DNA from: Cocos nucifera
Lineage: Eukaryota; Streptophyta; Magnoliopsida; Arecales; Arecaceae
Length of the DNA: 64,000 nucleotides
Reading direction: 5' to 3'
Assembly: GCA_006176705.1 (NCBI GenBank)
Contig: QRFJ01001927.1
Location: 124,001 to 188,000, forward strand
Shown: positions 23,347-35,110 of the stretch, in pieces
Position numbering within the stretch: the stretch's first letter is position 1
Layout of the letters: the number at the start of each line of letters is the position of its first letter
Translations under genes and position numbers: made by a program
The notes under the pieces: model-generated
Told to the model about the DNA's origin: nothing
Databases searched by the model: none
Seen by the model: only the letters and a program-made list of their open reading frames with translations

Positions 23347-24470
23347 CCACTCATTAGCTTGTGGAAGATATTTTAGTGGAAGAAAAATGACAGCAAAAGT
23401 ACTCCAAAGTGGATTTTACTAGCCAACATTATTTAAGGATGCCCATGATTTCTGTTGTAATTGTTTAAGATGTCAACAAACATGGACTATTTCAAGAAAA
23501 GATATGATGCCCTTGTCCCCCATTTTGGTAGTTGAAATCTTTGGTATTTGGGGAATTGATTTTATGGTCCCATTCCCTTCTTCTTATGGTTATGAGTATA
23601 TTTTGGTGGCAGTAGATTATGTTTCTAAGTGAATAGAAGCCATAGCAAACGAACCAATGATCATAAGATGGTAAGCAGGTTTATTCAACAGAACATTATA
23701 AGTCGGTTCAGTTGCCCTAGGGCCATAATTAATAATGGGGGTACGCATTTCACAAATAGGCACTTTGAAGCTTTGATGAAGAAATACAAGATCACACATA
23801 GAATAGCCACCCCATATCACCCCTAGACCAGTGGACTAGTTGAAGTTTCGAATAGAAAAATTAAAAAGATCTTCGAGAAAATGGTTAGGCCTGATTGTAA
23901 AAATTGGTCTGAGAGATTAGATGATGCATTATGGGCCTATTGTACTACTTACAAAATTCCTATAGGAATATCTCCTTATCGGCTTGTTTTTAGAAAATCT
24001 TGTCATCTGTTAGTAGAATTAGAGCACCGCGCATAATGGACAATAAGAAAATTTAATTTTGATATGAAAAATGCAGGGTCAAATAGGAGACTACAATTAA
24101 ATGGATTAAAAAAGTTATGTAATGAGGCGTACGAGAGCACTAAAATCTATAAGGCTCGAACCAAGGCTTACCACGATAAGATCATCTCAGGAAAACATTC
24201 GAACCAAACCAAAATGTATGGATCTTTAATTCTTGGTTATGACTATTCCCTGGTAAACTTTGCTTACGTTGGGATCGACCATTCATTGTGACTCAAGTTT
24301 TTCTCCATGGAGCCATAGAACTTAGAGATCCAAAATAGGAAAATACTTTTAAGGTTAATGGCCAACAGATCAAACCTTATGTGGATGGTATAAGGGATGG
24401 AGAACAAATCGAGTATGTAGAACTAGTTGAATCGATCTATGAACCACCATAAATTTTTGGCTTGGTCTAG
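23347..24470 (+). pseudogene. Athila-like element A: integrase, continued
   Basis: Continues the integrase cut at 12316. It starts in the zinc region (SLWKIF.WKKND in one frame; the expected reading is HSLACG...GRK), then CCNCLRCQQTW, WGIDFM.PFPSSYGYEY and ILVAVDYVSK (first catalytic D). The frame 23629-23826 holds CPRAIINNGGTHFTNRHFEAL (catalytic D replaced by N in IINNGG; usually SDGG) and IATPYHP, and the next frame SGLVEVSNRKIKKI with the catalytic E. Then DDALWAYCTTYKIPIGISPY and YKARTKAYHDKII (about 23920-24180). Several stops and the lost D make it inactive. Confidence 0.85.
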
Positions 24471-25070
24471 CTGAAGACCTTAAACTTAGTGCTTGTTGGG
24501 AGGCAATCCATCATCTTATTTTTCAGATTTTTAGTTATTCTTTTTTTTTTTTTTTTTGTAGGAAATCAATAAAGACGATCGGCCTAAGTTAGGGGGAGCA
24601 CATCAAATATCTTGTATGAACCTGATGGAGTATAATAAAGGACCTACAAACATCAATAAATCAGGTGGTACCCCTTCTTGATAAATATTTTTGGTTTTTT
24701 CTCTTCTTCCATCGAGGACAATGGAAATTAAGTTGGGAGGAGGATAACTAACTTTTAAAATTTATGAGTCCTCAAGTATGATTTGAAATAATTAGCTTTA
24801 TATATCCAAACTTTATTTTGATTAAAAATAAATTAGGCACTCAAATCAATAAATGATTAATAGTCTAGAAAATTTTAGTGATATTAAGGAGTAAATTATT
24901 AAGAAAATCCAATGATTGTTAAGATTTAGACCATACTAAATTTTAAGAGTGATTCTAGAATTTTCTTCTTATTGATCTCAATAAAGAATCTACTTCATGG
25001 GAGTTGGGTGGATCACAATATACAAAAGTCTCCCTTAAAATCTATCAAAAAATAATACAATAATTTTTTA

Positions 25071-25225
25071 CTGAGTAATCGAACCTCTTTGCCTAGGTAA
25101 GCATTATGGTTTGCGTAAAAAAATGGGTGGTATGAATTAAAAAAAGGTTTAGCATTGTCTCACTGAGTAACCAGATCCCTTCGCCTACGTAAGCATTGTG
25201 GTTCACGTCAAAAGGTGGGGATGCA
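25071..25225 (+). repeat. Two-copy direct repeat, period 92 bp
   Basis: ctgagtaa(t/c)c at 25071 and 25163, each followed by cct(c/t)t/ttcgcct-type text, a taagcatt(a/g)tggtt block and ca/gcgt. The two copies match over about 46 bases with a few changes. Lies in the 3' untranslated region of element A. Confidence 0.6.
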
Positions 25226-25238
25226 AGAATACGAAAAA

Positions 25239-25260
25239 GAGAGAGAGAGAGAGAAAGAGA
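25239..25260 (+). repeat. GA microsatellite
   Basis: A run of GA dinucleotides with one GAAA interruption, in the 3' untranslated region of element A. Confidence 0.8.
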
Positions 25261-25563
25261 AAGGTGGATAACAAGAGGACTAGATTGTAAAAAGATAATA
25301 AATCCTTCTCACATTAAGTTAAAATATTTAAAGGATAAAGTAGGGAGTTGGTGAAAGAAGATCTCTAAAAATTTTTATGGCCAATACTCAACCATTAATT
25401 GGGTCGAATTAGTAATCTGATGATGTACCTCTTTAATGATCTGGTCGGGTATCAGCTACCTTTAGGAGTGCCTAAACCTAACTTTTAATTCAAGATTGAG
25501 TTGGTATATATTGCTAATTTATCTGCTTTACTCGAGGATGAGCAAAGTTCAAGTTGGAGGGTG

Positions 25564-27393
25564 TGATAAACACATAAAATATATTTATAAAAATATTAAT
25601 TTATTTATTAATTATCTTTATTTCTTAGGAATTAATATTTTTATTTTATCTTTTATAGAAAAAGGATCACCAATGAAAAGAGCTCGATTTATGGATCGTA
25701 ACGAAATAAATTTGGAGCAAATCAAAGTTAAAATGGATCCAAAATTAATTTTTAAAGAAAAAAAGAAAAAAAATAAAAAAAATTGAAAATGGCTCAGCCG
25801 CTGTAGCAGGCCCAAACCGGTGCACCCAGCCAAGCCATCGCAGAGGAGCTAGCCAGCGCACTAGCAAGCCGGCCCAACCAGAGAAGCCAGCACCAGCCAC
25901 CCAAGTCGAGCCACCCCATGCGTCGCTAACGTCAGCATGACATCAAATTCATCGTGGCTCATGCTGAACTCTTCAGCAAGGGAAATTCCCATAATTCACT
26001 CACACACCGCATGATGACTGGCCCAAATCTTTAGTGCAGTTGGTCTATGCAGTCTAGTGGCACAGTACTTGCACGATCGGATGGTGGGCATTTGTTCTGA
26101 CTGAGATCCGATGGCCCATAATATTTCCCGATTTGATTCGAAGGCATCCAGTAGCTGATTTGCATGATCCAATGGCCTAAATCAACGTTGGTGAAGATCC
26201 AATGATCAAGGGGCATTTTTTACTTGATTCAGGAGATCTAGGTGCCATCCAACAGTCTGAATTCATCCAATCAACTAATCCGATAACTGTAAACAAATTC
26301 GGACCCTATTTTAGCTGTAGAAGGTCGATTTTGATGCGATCTGGATCGTTTAAGCCTGATCCAGTGGCTAAAATTCATCACAGTAACTAGGAATTCGACC
26401 CAAACTCATTTTTTCTTGCTTTTCTCTTACTCTAACTCAATTTCTTCAAATTTTCCCATATAAAAAGCCCCCTAAGCTAAACTAACGAGCCATCAGCCCC
26501 CATAAGCCCTCTAAACCTCTCCAAAGCTTCTCTAAGCCCCTCAAAATCTCTCTTTCCTCTCTTAAACAACTAGCAAGCTCTCTCCCCCTGATTTTCTCTC
26601 TTAAGCCCTTCTTTCTTCTTTCTTTCTTCAACAAACCATCAAAACTCTTCTACTTTCTCCACCAAAGTTTCTCTCCTGCTTCGGATTCCTACAACTAGCT
26701 ACTGCCTGGATTTTCAGCAAGTCTCCAGGATGAAGATATCAGCGAGAAGCTTCTCAATGTCTGGCTGATCCTCTAGTTCTCAGAAGATTATTGTGATCTT
26801 ATTTGGATGATGTTTTCTATTTTTCATCTTTTATATATTTTTTTAATTTGCAATAAAGACTGCTTTTAGTTATAATATTTTTATGTCTTTATTTTCTTGC
26901 AATTAATCTGAAATAGTTTTTTACCCTTAGGATAAGTCATGATCTATGGATATGGTTCATACTCTTGGGATATATTATATTCAAATTAATTCTTGATATT
27001 ATATCTAAATCAATTTAGACTAGCTTATAACTTTAAGAAACGGACTATGACCTAAGGGTACAGACCGTGTGCTCTAAGATAGGTTATATCTTTATTGATT
27101 AGATATCAATTAAAGCATATTAAAAAGAATACCAGCTATCAAATAAGTGATCAATTGAGATATTGAGAATCCATCTCCATGCTTGCAACTTCTCTTTTGA
27201 TTAATTTGCTATCTAATTTACTTTCTTAATTAATTTAAGTAGCCTTTTAATTAATCAACTTTTAATTAATCTTGATTTCTTTTAATTTATTATTTAAACA
27301 TAATTAACACGATCCCTATGGATTTGACCCTGATTCATCCTATCTATATAGTTTGAGTTAGGTTTTATTTTTGACCGCCCATGATAATGATCA
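25564..27393 (+). repeat. Athila-like 3' LTR of element A, subfamily 1
   Basis: It begins TGATAAACAC after the purine tract and ends AATGATCA at 27393, where an Angela-type LTR fragment (H) starts mid-sequence. Length 1830 bp. The TATA box is at 26459-26466. It shows the same layout as 56-1739 (AT-rich head, gatccaatgg/gatccgatgg repeats, purine-poor tail with ccctatggatttgaccc), but differs in many places, so it is another subfamily. The 5-bp flank on the right is gccac (27394-27398). Confidence 0.8.
26459..26466 (+). promoter_or_regulatory. TATA box of the 3' LTR of A
   Basis: TATAAAAA followed by gccccctaag, about 0.9 kb into the LTR, equivalent to 1112-1119. Confidence 0.5.
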
Positions 27394-28000
27394 GCCACCA
27401 TATACTGCTAGGTGACATTGGTGGATTTTGGGAGCAATTAGAATGATCTTAATGATCGATCATTCTAATTATGTGAATCAAAAAAGTTTTGATCCATCGA
27501 AAGATGTTTCAATGATGTCGATGATAAAGATCATGATATATCTCATTACCATACGTAAGCAAACCTAACTAGATCACATAAACAAGAATTTGAGTCTAGA
27601 TGTAATCAATTGGGCTAACTAAGTTTCATTAATTTGGATTAGATCCAACTAGGTTCAAGAAAATCATGCTAGCACATGATTGAGCCTAATATTCTTCTTC
27701 TGTAGCCTTACTAGTTCACCTCGACTGAGCCAAGTTAGTTTGGGCTTACCCAGAAACCCTGTATGCTTTTGTCTTGATCTGACTGAAGCTTGTCCAGGTC
27801 AGAAAAGAATTATCTTAATCCATCAGATGGAAATAAGACAACACCTGCCAATTTCTGTCACCACCTACCATTTTCGATTTCAATTAGAACATTGACCCAA
27901 TCTTTGCAAGAAAGGAAAGAGGGGAGACGTGCACCCACTAGTATTCTTCTAGAAGCACATAGCCCAAGGAGTTTCTCACATAAAAAAGAGGTGGGCCTGC
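27394..28000 (+). repeat. H, piece 1: Angela-type Copia LTR
   Basis: It starts in the middle of the LTR (ccaccatatactgctagg equals 28852 of E's 5' LTR, LTR coordinate about 850) exactly at the end of the Athila LTR, and continues to 28000, where element E begins. Together with 39988-40637 and 49199-49375 the pieces add up to LTR length. The ORFs at 27680-28071 lie inside LTR sequence and are not genes. Confidence 0.7.
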
Positions 28001-30275
28001 TATTAGATATGTGTGTCCTAGAAGCTAGATTGGCTGACACTTGCAATACACTTCTAAGGATAAAATTATAATTTTAATTATAAATAATAAAATGGGTTAT
28101 TTTCTATCATAGTGTGTATTTAAAAGTGTCTGTGATATATTTCTTGAGTTAATGGTAATGATAGTTCAAGAGTTAAAAATTTAAGACATGAATTTTCAAT
28201 ATTAACTCATAAAATGCTCTCGACCGTAGGATCATCATAAGGATGGTGATTAATCCAAAAGATTGGTGTACGATCGCTTCTTTTGAATAAATGAATCTTG
28301 AGTCTACGGTGTAGAGACATTGGAGTGAGAGTACAGGTACTCGTTAGAAAATGAGGATATTGAGCGTGACCACCTCGAGCAGTCATGAGAAAGTCTATCT
28401 TCTCATTGATGACTGGCTCGAAGCTACAGTGGTGTGTCTGATTCTTTGACCTGAGGTGCATAGATAGTTCACCTTGAGGGTGTTATAATTTGACTATACC
28501 ATAACTCGATCTCCTAACCATTTGGAACCCTGAGGTGTATGTTGGCTATAGCATGTTCATTGTAGAAATTGGATTGCACCAATAAGGGATCTATTTATCT
28601 CGGTAGATGAGGAGTAGCCCTATGATGATCATGAGAATCAAGTCCATAAGCCCATGGCAATGGTAGAGTGAAATAATAGAAGAGTTTCTATTAGGGTTTT
28701 CATTGGACTTGAATTGAATGATTAATTCATATGACGAAAATTAGGATTTGACGAGATCACCTTAACCCTAATCCAATCGGGGCTCAAGATTGAGGAGCTT
28801 AGTCACACAAGTAACTACATCGAGAGGTTCGTTTTCAGTTCTGATGGATTTCCACCATATGCTGCTAGGTGTCACTAGTGGATTTTGGGAGCAATTAAAA
28901 TGATTTGGATGATCGATCATAGTAGTTGTCTGAATCAAAAAAGTTCTGATCCATCAAAAGGTGTTTTGATGATGTTGATGATAGAGATCATGATATATCC
29001 CATTATCATATGAAACTAAATCTAACTAGCTCACACAAATAAGGGTTTGGATGTGGATATCATCAATTGAATTAATCCAGTTCAATTGATTTGAATAAGA
29101 TTCAATTAGGTTCAAGAAAATCGTCTAGCACACGATTGAGCCTAATGTTCTCCTTTAACAATCATTAAAGTTTGTCTCGACTAAGCCAAATGATTTTGGG
29201 CTCACTCAGAAATCTTTACTTGGTCTGACTGGAGCTTGTCCAGGTTAGAAAAGGGTTATCTTAATTTATGAGATAAATTTGAGATAACACCTGCCATTTC
29301 TCATCACCTGCTAAATCTTGTCTTCAGACATTGGTCAAATGTTGACCCTGGATACTTAGACATCGGTCCATGTGTCATGCACCCATAGGAGAGAACCTAG
29401 GGACTTATCCCCCTGCTAAAAGCTAGATAGGCAAGGGGTACATGCTTAGGAATGTGTGCATTCAGTGAGGATAGAAGATGGAGTCTCATATAGATGGGAC
29501 TCCAGTTGCTTCAGGGAATCAAATTAGATGGCGCCAAGAAGACTTGTTTGACCCAGTCTTGGTGCCACCTAAGGAGAGTTTTGAGGGACTCTAATTTGAT
29601 TGGATCAGATGATGTCATCCCATCAATCAAATTTAGAACTGATTGCATAAAGGGTCGTGATTGACCGAAATGATCTGGCACTGCATGGCACAGCAGGATC
29701 TATATAAACCCTATCTACGCCTAGAATTTTGTTCTTCTGTATATAGCCCAGCCACATAGCCCCTCTCCCTCCTTCTCCATGCCACCCTCTGGTCCTCTCT
29801 CTCCTCTCCACGCCCAAGGGACTTTGGGCATGAAGAAGGTGCGATCCAAGCAAGTGAAATGTGCCAGGAAAGGAAGAAGGCAGCACTGCTGCAAGAGATA
29901 ATGGCTGTTCTTCAAAAGCCATTTTGAAGACCTCTAAGATCAGATCTAGATCTAATTTTTGGAGGATTGATTGAGAAGAAGAAGATCTTTAGATCCTATC
30001 TAAGTGGATACCACTAGAGGCCAGGCACTTGCGTGGCTACATCCAGAACCTCAGGCAAGCATTAGGATCATCATAGGGTAATTGGATTATCCAAAATAAA
30101 GATATAATTAAATTAGATTTAATTTAATTTTTTTTATTTTTATTATCAGAATAATAAGATTAGATTTGAGAAGTCTTAGATCTGATTAGGATCTTAGAGA
30201 AAAATTTTTGAAATATCCCTCCTGATCTAATAAGATCTGAACGAACCTAACCCGGAAAATAGATTTTTCTCTTCA
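28001..30275 (+). repeat. 5' LTR of element E
   Basis: It begins TATTAGATATGTGTG (first TG mutated to TA) and ends TCTCTTCA, 2275 bp. Matches 37710-39987 throughout. TATA box TATATAAA at 29701-29708. Confidence 0.9.
29701..29708 (+). promoter_or_regulatory. TATA box of element E 5' LTR
   Basis: TATATAAA followed by ccctatctacgcc; the 3' LTR has the same box at 39417-39424 followed by ccctgtctgcgcc. Confidence 0.55.
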
Positions 30276-30277
30276 TC

Positions 30278-30290
30278 TGGTATCAGAGCC
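30278..30290 (+). other. Primer-binding site of element E (initiator tRNA-Met type)
   Basis: tggtatcagagcc two bases after the 5' LTR. Confidence 0.9.
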
Positions 30291-33200
30291 AGATTCCATA
30301 ATTCATTAGATCTAATTTTAATTTATTTTTAATTTAATAATTAGATGATTTTAGATATCATATTAGATGTGATTAGATCTAAAATTAAAAAATTAAAAAT
30401 TAAATAATCTAGATCTAAGATGTATGAGATGCATGATTAGACTAGGAATAGAATTATTCTATGTGTAGTCTAGCATGTTCATAATTTTAATTTAATTAAT
30501 TATGATTTTTAGATCTATTTATTTAATATTTTTTGATATTATAAATATTATAATTAGATCTAAAAAATAAAAAATAAATCTATTTAATTTGATCATATGA
30601 GATATGATAGATGCATGTTTAGACTAGTTGTAGAATAGTTCTATAAAATTTTCTAGAATAAATTTTAATTTGATATGATCAAATTTAAATCTTTTTTTAG
30701 ATATTTATGAGATAATTTAAATCTAAAAACATGCATAATATGATACATGAGATGTATGCAAAATATGTTTTTAGTTAGATTAATTTTTATATATGTGATA
30801 TATGACGTAGACCTAACTAGTTTTATAGATTTATCATATTTTTAATTAAGGCATTCCTCTTGACCATTAATAGAAATGTGATGTTATCGTTAAAACACCA
30901 TGTTTATCAGTTTAATCTGACTTCTTAAAATAATTAAAAATCCATAGATAGTAGTGAGTCGGGTCGAATCTAGAGGGAAGGTAGTATTTTTAGATTTAAA
31001 ATCTTTAATTTTATAAAAGAAAAAAAAAGAGAAGAGTTTTGGGATCAAAAGTGAAGTTGGAAAATAAAAAGCAAAAATTAAAAGGTGCAAAAATTTAAAC
31101 TTGGTACTAAGATCTACTAGTTAGATCTTAGCATCTATTTACAATAAAATAAAAAATAATAATAATTTAAAGTGTAGAAATTAAATTGCAAAAAAAATAT
31201 AAAATTAAAGAGCATAAAAATAAATATTGTATTAAAAAATTTATAATTTAAATACATAAAATAAAAAAAAAATAAAATAGGCTGATCTTTGATCTTGGAT
31301 CGACATTGGTGGAAAGATGGTGTAGAAGCCCAGCTCTTCTCCTCGGCACCAATTACTTTGAAGCAGCCATTAACCCATAGCCTGGCTTCACCCTGTACCA
31401 AAGCTTCGCCTTAATTGGAGATGTTGATTTCTGGAGGCCTGGGGTCCTTTCTATAGAGCTAGGAGGGCTGGATATTTCTTTCTGAAGGCAATGTGGGACT
31501 AATAGCCTTTGTAATCATCAAAATATAAAGAAATCTAAATAAAATTTGAATCAAAATAGCTCTGATATGACTTTGGTAAGTTTGGTGAAATCTACCCATT
31601 CAATAGGAATCCAACAGTCCAAAAATCATCAAAATCAGATGAATATCGACCCAGATCAGGTCGGATTAAATTTTGGCCATCTGATCGCACGTTGATGGAG
31701 AAAATTTGGTCGCAAATCATGCATCGGGAGTCTTGATCACCGTTGGGAGTGTTCTGGACCATTGGATCTTCATCACTTGATTTTTTGGTCGTCGGATCAT
31801 GCCAGATCGCTGATAGAATTTGAATCAAACTCGAAAATCACAACCGCCATCCGATCTTGACCATAATCAATCGCAGCCATCCGATCGCATAATTACTGTT
31901 CCCATGGACCGCGTGGATCAGCCGCACCACACACCGCAGCCAATCAATGCCTCTATTGCTAAGTAAAAAGACCAGATTGCCCTATGAGCTGCAATAAATT
32001 TTTGTGGACCCTTTAAGGGTCTAGGTCCGCCACGTGTCGCGCTGTGATTCATCAATTTCTGCTGAGCTGGCGGTCCATGCCTGGATCATGGACTGACTGA
32101 TGGCTTCATTGGCTGAGTCAGCTTTGATGGCTTGGCTTGGCTTGGTGGCTTGGCTTACAGAGCCAACTGAGCCATTTTTTTTTTTATTTAAATTTTATTT
32201 ATTTTATTTCTTTAAAAATTCATATCTTTTCCATTTTATTCAAAATTTATTTCATTATGATCAAAAAAATGAGCTCTTTCCATTGATAATAAAATTTTAC
32301 TTTTTAATTTTTATTATTTTTTAATTACTTTTTTAATTAATAAAAATATAAATTTCTTAAAAATTATATATAAATTGATTAATAATTCTTAAAAATTAAT
32401 ATAAATTAATTAATAAATTAATACTTTTATTGATGAATTTATGATGCTTATCAACCATCCGGTCATAAGAATAAAGTAGAATTTAAAAACCCTCTCCTCC
32501 CATTCAATGGGATATTCTTATGGTGTGTAGGGGTGCTGCACGTTCGATCTTAATCAAAAATCAAAATTTATTTTCTGCAAAACCCTAGATCCTAAAACCC
32601 TAAGATTTTATATATATATTTTATTTATGAATTCTAAACTTAATTGAGAATTAAGATTATAAAATATATTAGATCTAAAATTAAGAATTTTCAGATCTAA
32701 GACATATTCATAAAATTGGGTTCGAGCTTGGGTAGCTTAATTAGGTCTAGCGGTTGATCAAATCGAATCAAGAGTTGGTTAGGTGGGATCAAGAGTACTT
32801 AAATTGACCAACCTAATAAGATTAAGTCTGGATCAAGGTTGAGTCACATGAGTGATCGATCAAGTTAAGATCTAATTAGTCTCAATGGTTAGAGTCTGGA
32901 TTATAGGCTAACCCAATTGGTTCTGGCTCAACAATTTAGTATCTAAGGTAAGTTTGGCAGATATGATCGAATAGTTTTTAATTAGGAGCTACTCGACTTA
33001 AATGCATTTTTATCGAGTTAATGGCATATCCCTTCCACCAGTCTTACTTACCTAGCCATGTTTGTCGACCCAGTCCTGATCTAAGGTGGCTAACAATCCG
33101 AGCTAATCCATGCCACTAGGTTACTCATAATGGTTATGGCTATGTCAAGTCAAGTTTAAAGAGACCTAAGTCAAATCTTCCTAAGAAAAGATTAACTCTA

Positions 33201-33747
33201 AGGTCTTCCACCATTGTAGATGTGCGGGCTCTTTCTGGGGTTGATTGTTCTTGGCTGGTCACAGTGGTTCAGTTGCACCGAAAAGATGCAACCATGTCTA
33301 TTAGGCATTGGATGCTGCAAGCTGGAGGATGGATTGGGATTAATATTTTGGACATGGTGAGACACCTAATTAGGAATCAAATCTGTATAAATGGTGGGTC
33401 TGACTTAACTAAGGAGTGGATCAATATTTCAGGCACGATAAAGTTCATGAATTAGAGACCAAGTCTGGGTGTGCTATGATTAGAGAATCATTGGGCAAGA
33501 GTTGTTCACTCATTGACTAACCCATCATCGATAACTATTAGGTGAGGTGATGAGTCAGTTGATGGGATTGCACCATCCACTAGAAATCAATAATCATGGA
33601 GATTTTTGCATCTCTATAGAGAAAGTATAGGGATCCAAAAAAATAGTAGGAGCTAATTTATTTAAAAATTAAATTTTTAAATAAATTGATCAAGTCTTAA
33701 TTATAAAATCTAACTAGAAACTTTGACTCTCTATAGGAAAAAGAAAA
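30291..33747 (+). other. Leader region of element E, split by solo LTR S
   Basis: Non-coding leader in two pieces, 30291-30867 and 32459-33747. It is collinear with the leaders of D and C2. Landmarks: ttaattaaggcattcctcttg before S, aaaaccctagatcct (32578-32592), ttggctcaacaattt-like block near 32925, and ggaaaaagaaaa just before the gag start. No supported gene. The 77-codon ORF at 33222-33455 has no counterpart in D. Confidence 0.75.
30868..32453 (-). mobile_element. S: solo Athila-like LTR inside element E
   Basis: On the minus strand it reads TGATAAGCATC... to ...CATTTCTATTA, 1586 bp, and is flanked by the 5-bp duplication accat (30863-30867 and 32454-32458). Removing it restores the leader ccgtccggtcataag seen in D. 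It aligns well with the LTR at 56-1739 (same subfamily), including the track ctgataaacatgg near its end. No internal region is present, so it is a solo LTR, formed by recombination between the two LTRs of a complete copy. Short ORFs inside are not genes. Confidence 0.92.
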
Positions 33748-34600
33748 ATGTCTGCATCCAATCCACTAGCCTGTATCCTGGACACCCATAGACTGATCAA
33801 TCCAATTATAAGGATTGGCTCCGAAACTTTAAAATTATTTTAGATTTTGAGAAGTTGACTCATGTACCGGATCAGGATCTCCCCACCTTGTCAACTCGTC
33901 CATCCGCTGAACAAAGAGCGTCTCTTGACAAATGGATGGATGAACATAATAAGGCCAGATACTATATGTTGGGCTCGATGTCTGATGAGCTTCAGTGCCA
34001 ACATGAAGATATCAAGGCTGCCCACCAAATGTTGGCTCACCTGCAAGAGTTGTTTGGTGAATAGAGTCATGCAGCCAAATACCAGATCACTAAACGACTA
34101 TTTAAGGCTAAAATGCGTGATGGGCAATCAGTCCAAGATCATTGTCTGATGATGATCAACGACTTGGAAGAGCTTGAGAAGCTCAGAGTGAAGTTAGATC
34201 AGGATCTACAGAATGATATAGTTCTACAATCCTTGACTGATGCATATGGATAGTTCATCATGAACTACCATATGCATAAACTTCAGAATACTCTGATCGA
34301 GCTTATGAATATGCTGGTTACTGTTGAGCTTTCCATGGATGGTTTTAAAGGCTCAGTACTTGCTATGGAATGGACTTCTTTTAAGAAAAAGTTTTTTAGA
34401 AAGAAGAAGTCTATGAAAAAGCAGAAGATGGAAGATGGAAAGAAAAAGAAGATAGAGTTGAAGAAAAAGACCGCTGATAAAAAAAATATTTTTATTATAA
34501 TATTGATGGTCACTGAAAGCGAAACTGCCCTACATACCTGGCCATCCTAAAGAATAAGAAGGAGACAGGTCCTTCTGAAGGTATGCTCGTTATTGAATCT
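33748..34600 (+). pseudogene. Element E gag
   Basis: The start codon at 33748 (MSASNPLA.ILDTHRL) is shared with D (60958, minus). The frame then shifts and resumes with LTHVPDQDLPTL, then ARYYMLGSMSDELQ, MLAHLQELFGE and a stop, QSVQDHCLMMINDLEELEKL, and NYHMHKLQNTLIELMNMLV. A lysine-rich segment follows. The zinc knuckle near 34482-34520 is broken: FYYNIDGH.KRNC, where D has CFHCNSDGHWKRNC. Gag binds and packages element RNA. Not functional. Confidence 0.85.
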
Positions 34601-35110
34601 AACCTTATGATTTCATCTACATCTAGTTGGGTGCTTGACTCTGGTTCTAGTGCTCATTTATGCACTTTCATGTAGGATCTTGAGAATAGCAGGAGGCTGA
34701 GGGATGGTGAGATGATCCTATGCATCGAAAATGGAGCAAGGATTACTGTTGTGTCCATGAAAATCTATCCTCTTCGACTACCATCTGACTTATATTTAGA
34801 ACTTAGGGATTATTATTATGTGCCTGTTGCAAGCAGAAATTTGATTTTTATTTCAAGTTTAGCCCAAGAAGGTTATGTAATTAGTTTTCTTAAGGACCAT
34901 TGTAATATTCTTTATGAAAGAAATAAAATTATAAGTGGTTTTCTTATTAACGGTCTCTACCAGTTACATATTAATATATCTATCTTAAATATCGAGCAAA
35001 ATGTGAATGTCGTAAGATCAAAATGACCGAGGGATAGTCCAAACGATAGGTATCTATGGCACCTAAGACTAGGTCATATAGCAGAAGATAGGATTAACAA
35101 ATTGAAGAAA
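34601..35110 (+). pseudogene. Element E protease and pre-integrase
   Basis: The protease active site reads WVLDSGSSAHLC (about 34629-34664), followed by a stop. The frame 34712-35026 holds LRLPSDLYLELRDYYYVPVA and RNLIFISSLAQEGY. After a stop at 35026 the text PNDRYLWHLRLGHIAEDRIN (about 35040-35100) carries the two histidines of the HHCC pre-integrase finger. Confidence 0.82.

Larger units (their letters stand above)
24471..25563 (+). other. 3' untranslated region of element A with polypurine tract
   Basis: About 1.1 kb between the end of pol and the LTR. It shows poly-T tracts, a short direct repeat (25071-25225), a GA run, and the conserved tactcgaggatgagcaaag block (about 25529-25547) ending in the purine tract aagttggagggtg (25551-25563). 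I see no env-like ORF, which some Athila members have in this place. Confidence 0.7.

Noticed and set aside
22909..23376. 155-codon plus-strand ORF with repeated ECFDCWRSLKGV-like units, seeming to code for a repeat protein
   Set aside because: It lies wholly in the LTR of element B, on the strand opposite to the element, and its repeats are those of the LTR minisatellite.
24471..25563. Possible env-like gene of the Athila element
   Set aside because: The space between integrase and LTR has only short ORFs, no signal peptide and no membrane-type stretch of useful length; it is read as untranslated region.
27680..28071. ORFs of 71 and 93 codons, one crossing into the next repeat
   Set aside because: They cross the border between LTR H and the 5' LTR of E, so they cannot be an old gene.
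29623..29922. 99-codon minus-strand ORF near the TATA box of E's 5' LTR
   Set aside because: On the wrong strand for the element and not kept open in the 3' LTR at 39340-39640.
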